Assembly (NCBI GenBank): GCA_903924855.1
Contig: CAIYCW010000040.1
Location: 62,001 to 126,000 of the forward strand
Length of the DNA: 64,000 nt
Direction of reading: 5' to 3'
Source: an uncultured Rhodospirillales bacterium
Lineage (GTDB): Bacteria; Pseudomonadota; Alphaproteobacteria; Acetobacterales; Acetobacteraceae
The notes under the pieces are model-generated. The model had not been told where the DNA came from and did not search any database. It was given only the letters and a program-made list of their open reading frames with translations. Within the stretch, counting starts at the first letter, position 1. The number at the start of each line of letters is the position of its first letter. This document shows, one piece after another, positions 53,951-63,280 of this stretch. The position numbers were made by a program, and so were the translations under genes.

Positions 53951-53951
53951 G

Positions 53952-54917
53952 TCAGGCCTCCCCCCCGGTCAGTGGAAAATGGCAGGCGGCCAGATGCCCC
54001 TCCCCCACCGCGGCCAAAGCCGGCACCTCCGTCCTGCAGCGCGCCTCCGCCCGCGGACAGCGCGTGTGGAACACGCAGCCCGGCGGCGGGTGCAGCGGGC
54101 TTGGCATCTCCCCGCTGATCGCCTGCGCCGGTAGCGCCCGGCTGCGGCCGATGCGCGGCACGGCGGCCAGCAGGGCGGCCGTGTAGGGATGCGCCGGCCC
54201 TGCAAACAGGTCGGCACGCGGTGCCACCTCCACCAGCCGGCCGAGATAGAGCACCGCAACCCGGCTCGCCAGATGGTTCACCACCGCCAGATCATGGCTG
54301 ATGAACAGATAGGCCAGGCTCTCCCCGCGCGCAGCCGCCGCCTCCTGCAGATCCTGCATCAGGTTCAGCACCTGGGACTGGATCGACACATCCAGCGCGG
54401 ACAGCGGCTCATCGGCCACGATCAGCCGCGGGCTTGGCGCCAAGGCGCGGGCGATGGCGATGCGCTGGCGTTGGCCGCCGGAGAATTCATGCGGATAGCG
54501 GTTCAGCGCATCGCGCGGCAGCCCGACCTGCGCCACCAGCTCCGCCGCCCGCGCCCGGCGCTGCGCCGCATCGCCGATGCGCTGGATCAGCAGCGGCTCC
54601 GCCACGATGTCAGACACCGGCATGCGCGGATCAAGCGCGCCGAACGGGTCCTGAAACACGATCTGGATCTGCCGCCGCGCCGCCTTCCACCCCGCCTCAT
54701 CCAGCGCCCTGCCATCAAACGCCAGCTGGCCGGAGCTGGGCTTCTGCAACCCCGCCATGGTGAAGCCCAGCGTGGACTTGCCGCTGCCGCTTTCGCCCAC
54801 CAGCGCCAGCGTCTCCCCCTCGGCGATCTCCAGCGAGACATGCTGCACCGCGCGCACCACCCCGCTTTGGGTCGGGAAATGCACGCTCACATCCTGCAAT
54901 TCGACCAACGCGCTCAT
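53952..54917 (-). CDS. DppF/OppF-type ABC ATPase
   Basis: 321 residues. Walker A GESGSGKST, signature FSGGQRQRIAIARAL, Walker B LIVADEPLSALD, H-loop FISHDLAVV, and the C-terminal oligopeptide-transporter domain with Cys-rich GCVFHTRCPRAEARC. ATG at 54917 overlaps the TGA of the previous ATPase gene (ATGA). Energises the importer. Confidence 0.93.
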   Translation of the reverse strand: MSALVELQDVSVHFPTQSGVVRAVQHVSLEIAEGETLALVGESGSGKSTLGFTMAGLQKPSSGQLAFDGRALDEAGWKAARRQIQIVFQDPFGALDPRMPVSDIVAEPLLIQRIGDAAQRRARAAELVAQVGLPRDALNRYPHEFSGGQRQRIAIARALAPSPRLIVADEPLSALDVSIQSQVLNLMQDLQEAAAARGESLAYLFISHDLAVVNHLASRVAVLYLGRLVEVAPRADLFAGPAHPYTAALLAAVPRIGRSRALPAQAISGEMPSPLHPPPGCVFHTRCPRAEARCRTEVPALAAVGEGHLAACHFPLTGGEA

Positions 54918-55858
54918 GACTTGAAACACGCCACGTCATGCCCCTCCGCCGCCACGTGCAGCTCCGGCTCAGCGCTGCGGCAGGACGGCTCGGCGATCGG
55001 GCAGCGATCGGCAAACCGGCAGCCGGTGACGTGATCCAGATTGGGCACGCCGCCCCTGATCACCGGCAGCCGCGCCACCCGCCGCTCCGGGTCCGGCAAT
55101 GTGGCGATAAGCCCCTGCGTGTAGGGATGGCGCGGATGGGCGAACAGGGTCGCGGCCGGCGCGCGCTCCACCACCCGGCCCGCATACATCACCACAATGT
55201 CGTGCGCGAGCTCGCTCACCACTGCGAGGTTGTGGCTGATGAACTGGATCGCCATGCCGGTGCGCGCCTGCAGCTCGCGCATCAGATCCAGGATCTGCGC
55301 CTGGATCGTCACATCCAGCGCCGTCGTCGGCTCATCGGCCACCAGCAGCCCCGGCTCACCCGCCAGCGCCATGGCGATCATCGCGCGCTGGCGCATGCCG
55401 CCGGACATCTGATGCGGATAGTTGCGCGCCCGATCGCGCGGGCTTGCAATCCCCACCGCCTCCAGCAGCCTCACCGCCTCCGCCTCCGCCGCCTCCCAGG
55501 AGGCGCCCTTGTGCAGCACCATGATCTCGGCGATCTGCGTGCCCACCCGCATCACCGGGTTCAGCGCCGTCATCGGCTCCTGAAAGATCATCGCCACCCT
55601 GCGCCCGCGCATCCCGCGCCACGCAGCGCGGGACTGGCCGATCAGCTCCTCGCCCCCCAGGCGGATGCTGCCTGCAACCTCTCCCGGCGCCGGCACCAGC
55701 CCCAGCAGCGACAAGGCCGTCATCGACTTGCCGCAGCCCGACTCCCCCACAACACCCAGGGTGCGGCCAGGTTCGATCCGATACGCCACCCTGTCCACCA
55801 CGGCACGCTGGCCGAAGCGCACCACCAGATCGGACACCTCCAGAGAGGGCGCGCTCAC
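54914..55858 (-). CDS. DppD/OppD-type ABC ATPase
   Basis: 314 residues. Walker [10 protein letters not shown], signature [15 protein letters not shown], Walker [13 protein letters not shown], and the C-terminal [25 protein letters not shown] Cys motif that in this family can hold an Fe-S cluster. Walker A ends Lys-Ser-Met instead of Lys-Ser-Thr, seen in many DppD proteins. I favour the GTG at 55858, whose GTGA overlap with the upstream stop matches the operon's habit; ATGs at 55870 and 55882 are alternatives. Confidence 0.92.
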   Translation of the reverse strand: MSAPSLEVSDLVVRFGQRAVVDRVAYRIEPGRTLGVVGESGCGKSMTALSLLGLVPAPGEVAGSIRLGGEELIGQSRAAWRGMRGRRVAMIFQEPMTALNPVMRVGTQIAEIMVLHKGASWEAAEAEAVRLLEAVGIASPRDRARNYPHQMSGGMRQRAMIAMALAGEPGLLVADEPTTALDVTIQAQILDLMRELQARTGMAIQFISHNLAVVSELAHDIVVMYAGRVVERAPAATLFAHPRHPYTQGLIATLPDPERRVARLPVIRGGVPNLDHVTGCRFADRCPIAEPSCRSAEPELHVAAEGHDVACFKS

Positions 55859-57540
55859 TCGCCCCGCCATTGCTCGCTCCACAGCACCGCGTAGTCATTG
55901 TGCCCGGTCGGCACCAGGCCGTGCAGCCATTTCGGGATGGCATGCACCTCGACGCGGAAGAACAGCGGCAGCGCCGGCAGTTCCTCGGCGTAGATATGCT
56001 GCATCTCATCCCAGGCGGTCTGCCGCAGCTGCGCATCCAGCTCGGTCTCCACCACCTTGATGTCCTGATCGATCGTGTCGTTGCGCCACCCCGCATAGTT
56101 GGTACCGGAGTAGTTGTTCTCCTCGGAGGGGATCTGGTCGCTGCCCATAATCTGGCGCGGGCTGCCGGTCACGTTGAACAGCCAGGAATACAGCACCGCC
56201 CCCTGAAAGCTGCGCTGCTTCAACGTCTCGCCGAACAAGGCCCGCGGCAGCTCGTTGTGGATCACCGACTCGACACAGACCTGCTTCCACTCGCTCTGGA
56301 TCACCTGCTGCAGCAATTCGCGCATCTTGTTGCCGGCCGTCACCGCAAACGGGATCGACAGGCGCTGCCCCTCCTCGTTCACACAGATCCCATCCGACCC
56401 CGGCTTCCAGCCCATCTCCGCCAGCAGCGCGCGGCTCGCCTGCGGGTCGAACGCGTAATGCGCCACCTGGTCGCTGTGCTCCGGCTTCAGCGGGCTCACC
56501 CAGCTATCGGCGATGACAAACTTGCCGTCGAACATCCGGTCCACCATCGCCTTGCGGTCAATGGCCAGCAGCAGCGCGCGGCGCATCCGCACGTCACTCA
56601 GGATCGGATTGTCGAGCTGCAGATCAATATGGTCATAGGTCAGCGCCGGCTTGAACACATAGTCGAACCGGTTGGGCTGGGTGCGCGCCAGTGTCAGCGC
56701 CTGATCGACCGACAGCCCCATCCCCTCCCCCGGCGTCATGTCGACATCGCCGGCTTGCAGCGTGGCCAGCAGGGCGGCCGTGTTCTCCACCGCGCGCAGC
56801 ACGATGCGCTTCAGATGCGGCGGCTCACCCGCCCAGTACGGGTTGGGCTCCAGCACCACCGTGTTGCCATCGCGGATCTGGATCGGCAGGTATGGCCCGT
56901 TCCACAGCCCGGGCGTGGTGGGGGCGGTGTTGTAGAGGCTCTGGCGCAGATATTCACCAGGTCCCCCCGCCTTGGCATAGATCTGCCCCTCCAGATGCTC
57001 CGGCAGCAGCGTGTCCAGCTGGTCATAGGTGCTGCTCACCTCGTCCAGATGCAGAACCGCGGTCTGATCGTCGATCACCTCGACAGATTCGACCTTCCCC
57101 CAGCTGCGGGTGTTGGCGAAGCCGGATTTCGGATCGCGCCCCACCATGGCGGTGAACGCGATGTCGCGCGCGGTCACCGGCGCGCCGTCACCCCATTTCA
57201 GATCGGGGCGCAGATGCCAGGTGATCGCCATGCCCGGCAGCCCCGGCGGGCGCTCCTCGATGCGCACGTCATCGGTGTCCAGCACCGGAAGCGTGGTGCA
57301 CATCAGGCAGGTGTTGTGCCAGCCGACATCGAACGCCGTGACCGGGCGCAGCGCGAACCCCTCGAGATAGGACTTCACCGCCTCCGGATCGGAGTCCGGA
57401 TGAAATTGCGACGGGAACGACGACAGGCCGATGGTGAGCTGATCATGCGGGCCTGAGGGCGGCCCGGCATGGCTCGGCCCCGACCACAGGCAAAGCGCCA
57501 TGATCGGGGCCGCCAGCCTCACCGCGAAGGGAGGCCTCAT
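55855..57540 (-). CDS. Peptide-type ABC substrate-binding protein A
   Basis: 561 residues, family 5 (DppA/OppA-like) extracellular binding protein with signal peptide MRPPFAVRLAAPIMALCLWSGPSHA. It is a tandem paralogue of the upstream gene. An unusual CLMC motif (NTCLMCTTLP) occurs at about residue 75, with further Cys in GICVNEEG and QVCVESVI conserved in the paralogue, suggesting disulfides or metal binding. The ATG at 57540 overlaps the preceding stop (ATGA). The substrate is probably not a generic peptide given the terminal monooxygenase. Confidence 0.92.
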   Translation of the reverse strand: MRPPFAVRLAAPIMALCLWSGPSHAGPPSGPHDQLTIGLSSFPSQFHPDSDPEAVKSYLEGFALRPVTAFDVGWHNTCLMCTTLPVLDTDDVRIEERPPGLPGMAITWHLRPDLKWGDGAPVTARDIAFTAMVGRDPKSGFANTRSWGKVESVEVIDDQTAVLHLDEVSSTYDQLDTLLPEHLEGQIYAKAGGPGEYLRQSLYNTAPTTPGLWNGPYLPIQIRDGNTVVLEPNPYWAGEPPHLKRIVLRAVENTAALLATLQAGDVDMTPGEGMGLSVDQALTLARTQPNRFDYVFKPALTYDHIDLQLDNPILSDVRMRRALLLAIDRKAMVDRMFDGKFVIADSWVSPLKPEHSDQVAHYAFDPQASRALLAEMGWKPGSDGICVNEEGQRLSIPFAVTAGNKMRELLQQVIQSEWKQVCVESVIHNELPRALFGETLKQRSFQGAVLYSWLFNVTGSPRQIMGSDQIPSEENNYSGTNYAGWRNDTIDQDIKVVETELDAQLRQTAWDEMQHIYAEELPALPLFFRVEVHAIPKWLHGLVPTGHNDYAVLWSEQWRGE

Positions 57541-59192
57541 TCGGCGCGCCAGTTCTCCGCCCAGAGCGGGCTGTAATCGCCATGGCCGGTGGGGGTGAAA
57601 CCCTTCAGCCATTTCGGCACCACATAGGGTTCGGCGCGGAAGAACAGCGGCAGCACGCGCACCTGCTCGGCGTAGATCCCCTGCATCTCGGCCCAGATCG
57701 CCTTCTGCTTCGCCGGGTCAAGCTCCTGTTCCGCCTGGATGATCAGTCCATCCATCTTCGGATCGTTGAGGCCGATATAGTTGGCGCCACCATAGTTGTT
57801 GGCGGCCGTTGGGATCTGATCGCTGAACTGCGTCTTGCGCGGGCTTTCCCCCACAGCGCTCGACCAGCCATACATCACCATGCCGGTGAAGGTCCGCTTC
57901 TTGGTGGTCTCGCCGAACAGCGTGCGGGCCGGCTCGTTCTTGATGGCGATGTCGACGCAGGATGCCTTCCACTGGCTCTGCAGCACCGCCTCCACCAGTT
58001 CGCGCAGCTTGTTGCCGGCGGTGGTGGCGATCTCGAAGGCCAGCCTGTCGCCCTTGTCGTTGCGGCAGATGCCATCAGCCCCCGGCTTCCAGCCCGCCTC
58101 GGCCAGCAGCTTCTTCGCACCGGCCGGATCATATTTCACCGCGGGCACCCCGGCTGCGAAATTCGCATCCAGCGGGTTCACCCAGGTCGCCGCCACCGGC
58201 TGCTTGCCGGCGAACAGCTTGGAGACCAGCGTGTCGCGATCGATCGCCATCAGCAGCGCCCGGCGCACCCGCACATCCTGCAGAAACGGGTTCTCGATCT
58301 TGAGGTCGATATGCTCGTAGGTCAGGCTCGGCTTGTAGATATAGGCGAACTTGTCCGGCGCCTTCTGCTGCAGGGCGATCACCTGATCGATGGTCAGCGC
58401 CGGCGCATCGCCGGGGGCCAGGTCGATATCGCCCGATTCCAGATTGGCCTGCAAAGCCGCGGTGTTCTCGATGGTCTTGATCACCACGCGCTTGAAAGAG
58501 GGCTTCGTGCCGGACCAGTACGGGTTGGGCTCCAGCACAATCTGGGCGCCCGAATCATAGCCGGTCACCATATAGGGGCCGTTATACAGCCCCGCCGTGG
58601 CAGGCGCGCGGTTGTAAAGGGTGGCCTTCAGGTAATCGCCCGCCTCCTTGCCTTCCGCCGCCTTCGCCTCCAGGTGCTCCGGCAGCAGCTGATCCCACTG
58701 GTTGTAGGCCACGATCACCCGATCCAGATGCAGCACGGCGGTGTGCTCATCGATCACATCGATGCTTTTCGCGCGATCCCAGGGATTGTTGTTGCTGAAG
58801 CCGGATTTCGGATCGGAGCCCAGCTTCCAGGTGAACAGCAGGTCCTTGGTCGTCACCGGCACACCGTCCGACCATTTCAGGTCGGGCTTGAGCGTGAACG
58901 TCACCGCAAGGCCCTGCTTGCCGTCCTTGGTGGTCTCGAACTTGGCGCCGCCGTTTTCAATCGTCGGCAGCGTGGTGCAGAGCAGGCAGGAGAGTTTCCA
59001 ATCCTTGTCGAACGCCGTCATCGGCCGGATTGCGAAATCGAGCACATAGCTCTTGATCACCGTCGGATCGATGTTGGGGTTCAGGCTGGGGGCGAACTGG
59101 GACACGCCGATCACCAGATCGTCCTTGGCGAGGGCCGGGCTTGCCAGCCCCATCAGCAGGCTCAGCCCCATGATCGTTGCACGAACTGACAT
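57537..59192 (-). CDS. Peptide-type ABC substrate-binding protein B
   Basis: 551 residues, family 5 binding protein with signal peptide MSVRATIMGLSLLMGLASPALA, first gene of the seven-gene operon. Shares motifs with protein A along the whole length: DLVIGVSQFAPSLNPNIDP, LSCLLCTTLPTIE (CLLC), DLKWSDGVPVT, VLEPNPYWSG, GICRNDKG and NNYGGANY. GGGGA lies 7 bases before the ATG at 59192. Duplication followed by divergence suggests two related ligands or two affinities for one importer. Confidence 0.93.
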   Translation of the reverse strand: MSVRATIMGLSLLMGLASPALAKDDLVIGVSQFAPSLNPNIDPTVIKSYVLDFAIRPMTAFDKDWKLSCLLCTTLPTIENGGAKFETTKDGKQGLAVTFTLKPDLKWSDGVPVTTKDLLFTWKLGSDPKSGFSNNNPWDRAKSIDVIDEHTAVLHLDRVIVAYNQWDQLLPEHLEAKAAEGKEAGDYLKATLYNRAPATAGLYNGPYMVTGYDSGAQIVLEPNPYWSGTKPSFKRVVIKTIENTAALQANLESGDIDLAPGDAPALTIDQVIALQQKAPDKFAYIYKPSLTYEHIDLKIENPFLQDVRVRRALLMAIDRDTLVSKLFAGKQPVAATWVNPLDANFAAGVPAVKYDPAGAKKLLAEAGWKPGADGICRNDKGDRLAFEIATTAGNKLRELVEAVLQSQWKASCVDIAIKNEPARTLFGETTKKRTFTGMVMYGWSSAVGESPRKTQFSDQIPTAANNYGGANYIGLNDPKMDGLIIQAEQELDPAKQKAIWAEMQGIYAEQVRVLPLFFRAEPYVVPKWLKGFTPTGHGDYSPLWAENWRAE

Positions 59193-59266
59193 CGTTACGT
59201 CCCCTGCTGACTTGCGCCTGCATGAAAACGTGTGTTTCACCCGGGTGTCAACGAGGGGACCAACCG

Positions 59267-60091
59267 ATGTTCACCGCTTCGCGTACCGCCTTGCGCCAGC
59301 TGCTGGCAGGTGATGGCTGCATCGCCCCCGCCTCGGTGTTCGACCCGATCTCGGCGCGCATCGCGGAGCAGCTGGGCTATCCCTGCCTGATGCTGGCCGG
59401 CTCCACCGCCTCGCTCGCCATCCTTGGCGCACCGGACATCGTGGCGATCACCCTCACCGAATTCGCCGATCTCGCCACCCGCATCACCAGGGCGAGCCGC
59501 GTGCCGCTGCTGGTCGATGCCGATGCCGGCTACGGCAACGCCGCCAATGCAATGCGCACCGCCATCGAGCTGTGCCGCGCCGGTGTCTCGGGCATGACGC
59601 TGGAGGACACCGACCTGCCCAACCCTCACGGCGCCACCGCGCCGCGCCTGATCAGCCGCGCCGAGGGGGAGGCCAAGCTGCGTGCGGCACTCCACGCGAG
59701 GCCCGACCCCGACATGGTCATCGTCGGCCGCACCTCGGCCGTCTCGATCGACGGGCTGGACGAGGCGATCGCCCGTGTTGCGCTGTATGACGCGGCCGGC
59801 GTCGATGCGTTGTTCTTCAACGGGGTGGACACGGTCGAGCAGCTGCAGGCGTTGCGCGCGGCCACCAGGCTTCCCTTCATCCTGGGCGGCACCAAGCTCA
59901 CAGACCGGTCCGTGCTGGCCGCGCACGGCGTGCGCATCGCGCTGCGCGGGCATCAGCCGATCATGGCCGCCATTGCGGCCGTCGAGGCCACGATGCTCGC
60001 CCTGCGCGACGGCACCCCCCTGCCCCCGCTCGCCAGCGCCGCCCTGCTCCAGCGCACAACGTCCGGCTTCGAACCACCCCAAAACGGATGA
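59267..60091 (+). CDS. PEP mutase/isocitrate lyase superfamily enzyme
   Basis: 274 residues, alpha/beta barrel of the phosphoenolpyruvate mutase/isocitrate lyase superfamily. Mg-binding acidic residues in LLVDADAGYGNAANAMRT and the GMTLEDTDLPNPHG loop are typical; the lyase KKCGH motif is absent, pointing to the oxaloacetate decarboxylase-like subgroup (C-C bond cleavage or decarboxylation of a 2-keto diacid). Transcribed divergently from the ABC/monooxygenase operon with 74 bases between starts, so possibly co-regulated with it. GAGGGGA precedes the ATG at 59267. Confidence 0.88.
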   Translation: MFTASRTALRQLLAGDGCIAPASVFDPISARIAEQLGYPCLMLAGSTASLAILGAPDIVAITLTEFADLATRITRASRVPLLVDADAGYGNAANAMRTAIELCRAGVSGMTLEDTDLPNPHGATAPRLISRAEGEAKLRAALHARPDPDMVIVGRTSAVSIDGLDEAIARVALYDAAGVDALFFNGVDTVEQLQALRAATRLPFILGGTKLTDRSVLAAHGVRIALRGHQPIMAAIAAVEATMLALRDGTPLPPLASAALLQRTTSGFEPPQNG

Positions 60092-60126
60092 AAGTTTTTT
60101 TGCTTCTTTTTTTCAAAAAAAGAAGC
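60090..60126. repeat. Poly-T/poly-A hairpin repeat, copy 4
   Basis: AAAGTTTTTTTGCTTC leads into a 12-bp stem GCTTCTTTTTTT/AAAAAAAGAAGC (60102-60126) with almost no loop. Located in the 39-base gap between two convergent genes, where it can act as a bidirectional terminator. Same core as copies at 6.6, 36.7 and 46.3 kb. Confidence 0.8.
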
Positions 60127-60130
60127 CTTT

Positions 60131-60883
60131 TCAATGCCAGGCCAGCGCCACGCCCAAGCCGACCAGCCCCACAAAAAAGATCCGCCGAAACAGCAAAGCC
60201 GAGATCCGCCGGCGCGCATAGCTGCCGATCTGCATGCCGATCAAAGCCGGGATCACCGCGGCGGCGGAGGCGATCAGCAGTGCTCGGTCATATTGCCCGC
60301 TGCCCAGCAGATCGACGCCAAGGCTGAGGGAGGAGACGGTGAAGGACAGCCCCATCGCCTGCACCATGTCGTCCCGGTCCAGCCCGTCCAACCCGGCCAC
60401 GTAGGGCACCACCGGCATCATCGAAAGCCCGGTCGCGGTGGTGACGATCCCGGTGGCCACCCCCGCCAACGGCCCGAGCCACATCTCCCAGCCCGGCGGC
60501 ACGCGCAGCCTGCGCGCCACCAGGCCGAACAGCCCGTAGCCGGCCAGCACCAGGCCCAGCCACAGCCGGATCTGCCCCACATTGCCACCGCCGAGCGCGC
60601 CCGAGCCCAGATAGCTGCCCGCCACAATGCCGATCAGCATCGGCCACAGCCGCAGCAATATGCGCCGCAGCCCGCCGCCATCGGACAACTGCCACAGATT
60701 TGTCACGCTCGACGGCACCACCAGAATGGCCGCGGCCCGCACCGGCGCCATCATCAGCCCCAGCAATCCCACGCCCACGGCCGGCAAACCAAGCCCCAGC
60801 ATGCCCTTGATAAAGCCCGCCACCAGCAAAACCAGAACCGGGATCAGCAAATCAAACGGCCGGGCCGCGACAACACTTAACAC
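60131..60883 (-). CDS. TauE/SafE-family (TSUP) permease
   Basis: About 250 residues, eight hydrophobic segments. Family pattern: LLVAGFIKGMLGLGLPAVGVGLL at the first helix and a related GPLAGVATGIVTTATGLSMMPVV repeat in the second half. TSUP proteins export sulfite, sulfoacetate or other small anions. The start is most likely GTG at 60883 (GGAG upstream); a longer form from 60955 is possible. Sits beside the PEP-mutase-like gene and the monooxygenase operon. Confidence 0.85.
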   Translation of the reverse strand: MLSVVAARPFDLLIPVLVLLVAGFIKGMLGLGLPAVGVGLLGLMMAPVRAAAILVVPSSVTNLWQLSDGGGLRRILLRLWPMLIGIVAGSYLGSGALGGGNVGQIRLWLGLVLAGYGLFGLVARRLRVPPGWEMWLGPLAGVATGIVTTATGLSMMPVVPYVAGLDGLDRDDMVQAMGLSFTVSSLSLGVDLLGSGQYDRALLIASAAAVIPALIGMQIGSYARRRISALLFRRIFFVGLVGLGVALAWH

Positions 60884-61135
60884 GCGGCGACTCCGTCGGT
60901 GATCTGCATTTCTGCCGCCAGAATTAAACAGTTTTTCACGGCTGCCATCAAACAATGGCCGAACTGCGACGCCACCATGCCATGCTAGATACGAATATCG
61001 GAGGATTGTTGCACCTGGCAGCCAGGCCCAGCCTTGCTCTTGGCGCAGTCTTGTGGATCATGGCGACGCAACCCAGATTGACGTTCCATTGGATTGACAT
61101 CTGGATGCCAGCCCGAACCGAAAGCGAAGCCGTCC

Positions 61136-62356
61136 ATGCTCTATGCGCTTTATGAGATGCAGCGTGCCAGCCTGGCGCCCATGCGGATGTTCGCCAATTC
61201 GGCGCTGACCGTGCTCGACCGGCCGACCAACCCCTGGCGCCCCACGGCGCTGAGCCGTGTGGCCGTCGCAGCCCTGGACAGCTTCGAACACACCACGCGC
61301 AGCTTCGGCAAACCCGAATTCGGCCTCGACCACACAATCATCGATGGCGCACCAGTCGCCGTCACCGAAGAGATCATCGTCGAGCGAACCTGGGGCAATC
61401 TCCTGCACTTCAAGCGTGAGACGGACCGGCCGAACGACCCCAAGCTGCTGCTGGTCGCGCCGATGTCCGGTCATTACGCCACGCTGCTGCGCGGCACCGT
61501 GCAGGCCTTCCTGCCGGATCACGACGTCTACATCACAGACTGGCATGATGCGCGGGACATTCCGATCATGGCGCCCGGCTTCGATCTGGACGATTATATC
61601 GACTACATCATGGATTTCGTCCGCGTGCTCGGCCCCTCCTGCCATCTGGTGGCGGTGTGCCAGCCGGCCGTGCCTGTCTTCGCCGCCGTGGCGCTGATGA
61701 ACGCGCGCGAGCCGGAGGCAGCACCCCGTGGCATGACGCTGATCGGCGGGCCGATCGACACGCGCGAGGGCATGACGGCGGTCAACACCTTCGCCGAGAA
61801 ACACGACCTTGCCTGGTTCGAACGCTCGGTCATCCACCGCGTCCCCTTCGGCCACAAGGGCTTCATGCGCCGCGTCTATCCCGGCTTCCTGCAGCTGGCC
61901 GGCTTCATGGCGATGAACATGGAGCGTCACATGGACGCGCATTGGAAGATGTTCATGCATCTGGTGGAGGGGGACGGCGAGTCGCTGGACAGCAAGCGCG
62001 CCTTCTACACCGAATACCGCTCGGTGATGGACCTCTCGGCCGAGTTCTACCTGCAGACCATCCAGAAGGTGTTTCTCGAACACAGCCTGCCGCGCGGCGT
62101 GTTCGAACACCGCGGCGAAATCGTCGATGCCGGCGCCATCCGCGTCACCGCGTTGCAGACCATCGAGGGCGAGCGGGACGATATCTCCGGCATCGGCCAG
62201 ACCCGCGCCGCCCACGCGATTGCCACAAATCTGCCAGACAGCATGCGTGAGCATTACGAGCAGCCAGGCGTCGGCCATTACGGCCTGTTCAACGGCCGCC
62301 GCTTCAACAGCGACATCGCGCCGAAGATCAAGGCCTTCATCGCGGCGCATCGCTGA
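61136..62356 (+). CDS. phaZ: Intracellular polyhydroxybutyrate depolymerase
   Basis: 406 residues of the intracellular PHB depolymerase family (PhaZ1-like). MLYALYEMQRASLAPMRMFA is the typical N-terminus; the nucleophile elbow VAVCQPAVP carries Cys in place of the lipase-box Ser, as in Ralstonia PhaZ1; acid and His come from the C-terminal half (HYEQPGVGHYGLFNG). It mobilises storage polymer. The start at 61136 matches the family; an upstream start at 61094 is unlikely. No phasin or synthase genes nearby. Confidence 0.92.
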   Translation: MLYALYEMQRASLAPMRMFANSALTVLDRPTNPWRPTALSRVAVAALDSFEHTTRSFGKPEFGLDHTIIDGAPVAVTEEIIVERTWGNLLHFKRETDRPNDPKLLLVAPMSGHYATLLRGTVQAFLPDHDVYITDWHDARDIPIMAPGFDLDDYIDYIMDFVRVLGPSCHLVAVCQPAVPVFAAVALMNAREPEAAPRGMTLIGGPIDTREGMTAVNTFAEKHDLAWFERSVIHRVPFGHKGFMRRVYPGFLQLAGFMAMNMERHMDAHWKMFMHLVEGDGESLDSKRAFYTEYRSVMDLSAEFYLQTIQKVFLEHSLPRGVFEHRGEIVDAGAIRVTALQTIEGERDDISGIGQTRAAHAIATNLPDSMREHYEQPGVGHYGLFNGRRFNSDIAPKIKAFIAAHR

Positions 62357-62512
62357 TCCACCGTCAGGAGGAGGCGGGCGGGCAAACCCCGCCGCCCCAA
62401 CCGCCTGTCATCGGTCGCAACACGCCCCGGGGCATAGCGCCTCAGCCGCCGCAATCCGCCTGGACGCAAACAACCGATCGAGCGGGATCGCTCAACCCTC
62501 ATGCTCAAACAC

Positions 62513-62543
62513 AAGGGCGGAGATGCCGCGCATCCCCGCCCTT
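62513..62543. terminator. Hairpin downstream of phaZ and the secreted-protein gene
   Basis: AAGGGCGGAGATG (62513-62525) pairs with CATCCCCGCCCTT (62531-62543) with one mismatch and a 5-base loop. It lies in the 237-base gap between the stops of convergent phaZ and the leftward secreted-protein gene; on the leftward strand it is followed by GTGTTTG. The rest of the gap shows no gene. Confidence 0.55.
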
Positions 62544-62593
62544 CTTGCGTCACTGCGGCGATACAAAGAAATCCGCCCCCTTCAACCAAAATG

Positions 62594-63088
62594 TCACTGA
62601 CAGGCGACGGGTGCCCCTGCAGCAGCCTGGATAGACACTGCAGTGTATGTAATTGTTGTCGTATCACAGAAATACACCACCGCAGGTGCCGTGGGCGTGG
62701 CTGTCGCGCCATACACCTCGTAGGTGAAGTCTCCACCAGCATTATAATGATAGGACACCACGTCAGGAGTACCAGTGTTTTTGGTCAGCGTGTAAGTTCC
62801 AATCACTGCAGTGGGCTGAATGCCCGATGCGCCGCTGCCATATTCCGAAATGTTCGCAGTGGTCGTCGTGCTACCCTTCGATGTGCTGGCATGGTATTCT
62901 TGGTTCGTGAAATTCGGGCTCGTACCCACGCACGCCATTTTCCCGTTCAGCAAGGTGTAAAGGTTATTGTAGGTCACACGCGCAGTGGTTCCGCCCGTAC
63001 CAACAGCGCATGCTGCCATCGCGGCGTTGCTCGACAATGTCGCGGCCGAAATCAAACCAACAAACACGGTTTTGGCGAAAATATTCAT
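62594..63088 (-). CDS. Small secreted protein of unknown family, paralogue 1
   Basis: 164 residues. Signal peptide MNIFAKTVFVGLISAATLSSNAAMA, then a mature Thr/Ser/Gly-rich chain. Shared with the next gene: MACVGTSPNFTNQEYHA against LCYGSSPNFQNQEYHTA, a central GTYT/IGSWD region, and a C-terminal VVYFCDT/VFYFCAM strand followed by a final Cys near the end. Four Cys in the mature chain probably form two disulfides. GGAG lies 9 bases before the ATG. Likely a beta-rich periplasmic or extracellular protein; function unknown. Confidence 0.8.
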   Translation of the reverse strand: MNIFAKTVFVGLISAATLSSNAAMAACAVGTGGTTARVTYNNLYTLLNGKMACVGTSPNFTNQEYHASTSKGSTTTTANISEYGSGASGIQPTAVIGTYTLTKNTGTPDVVSYHYNAGGDFTYEVYGATATPTAPAVVYFCDTTTITYTAVSIQAAAGAPVACQ

Positions 63089-63280
63089 GGGAGCACACTC
63101 CATTCACGCAAGCGCTGACGGACGCCGTTGCGCTGTCATAGCCCACGTGAGCCGTGACGGTCAACGAAACGCGAGATCCGGCCATGCGCTGGCCGCATCA
63201 TCCGTTATCCCCGAAACCCCATCGGTCACCGCATCGTGGCCCAGCCTCCTGGCCTCATGCAGCATTATACCGCCTGATGC

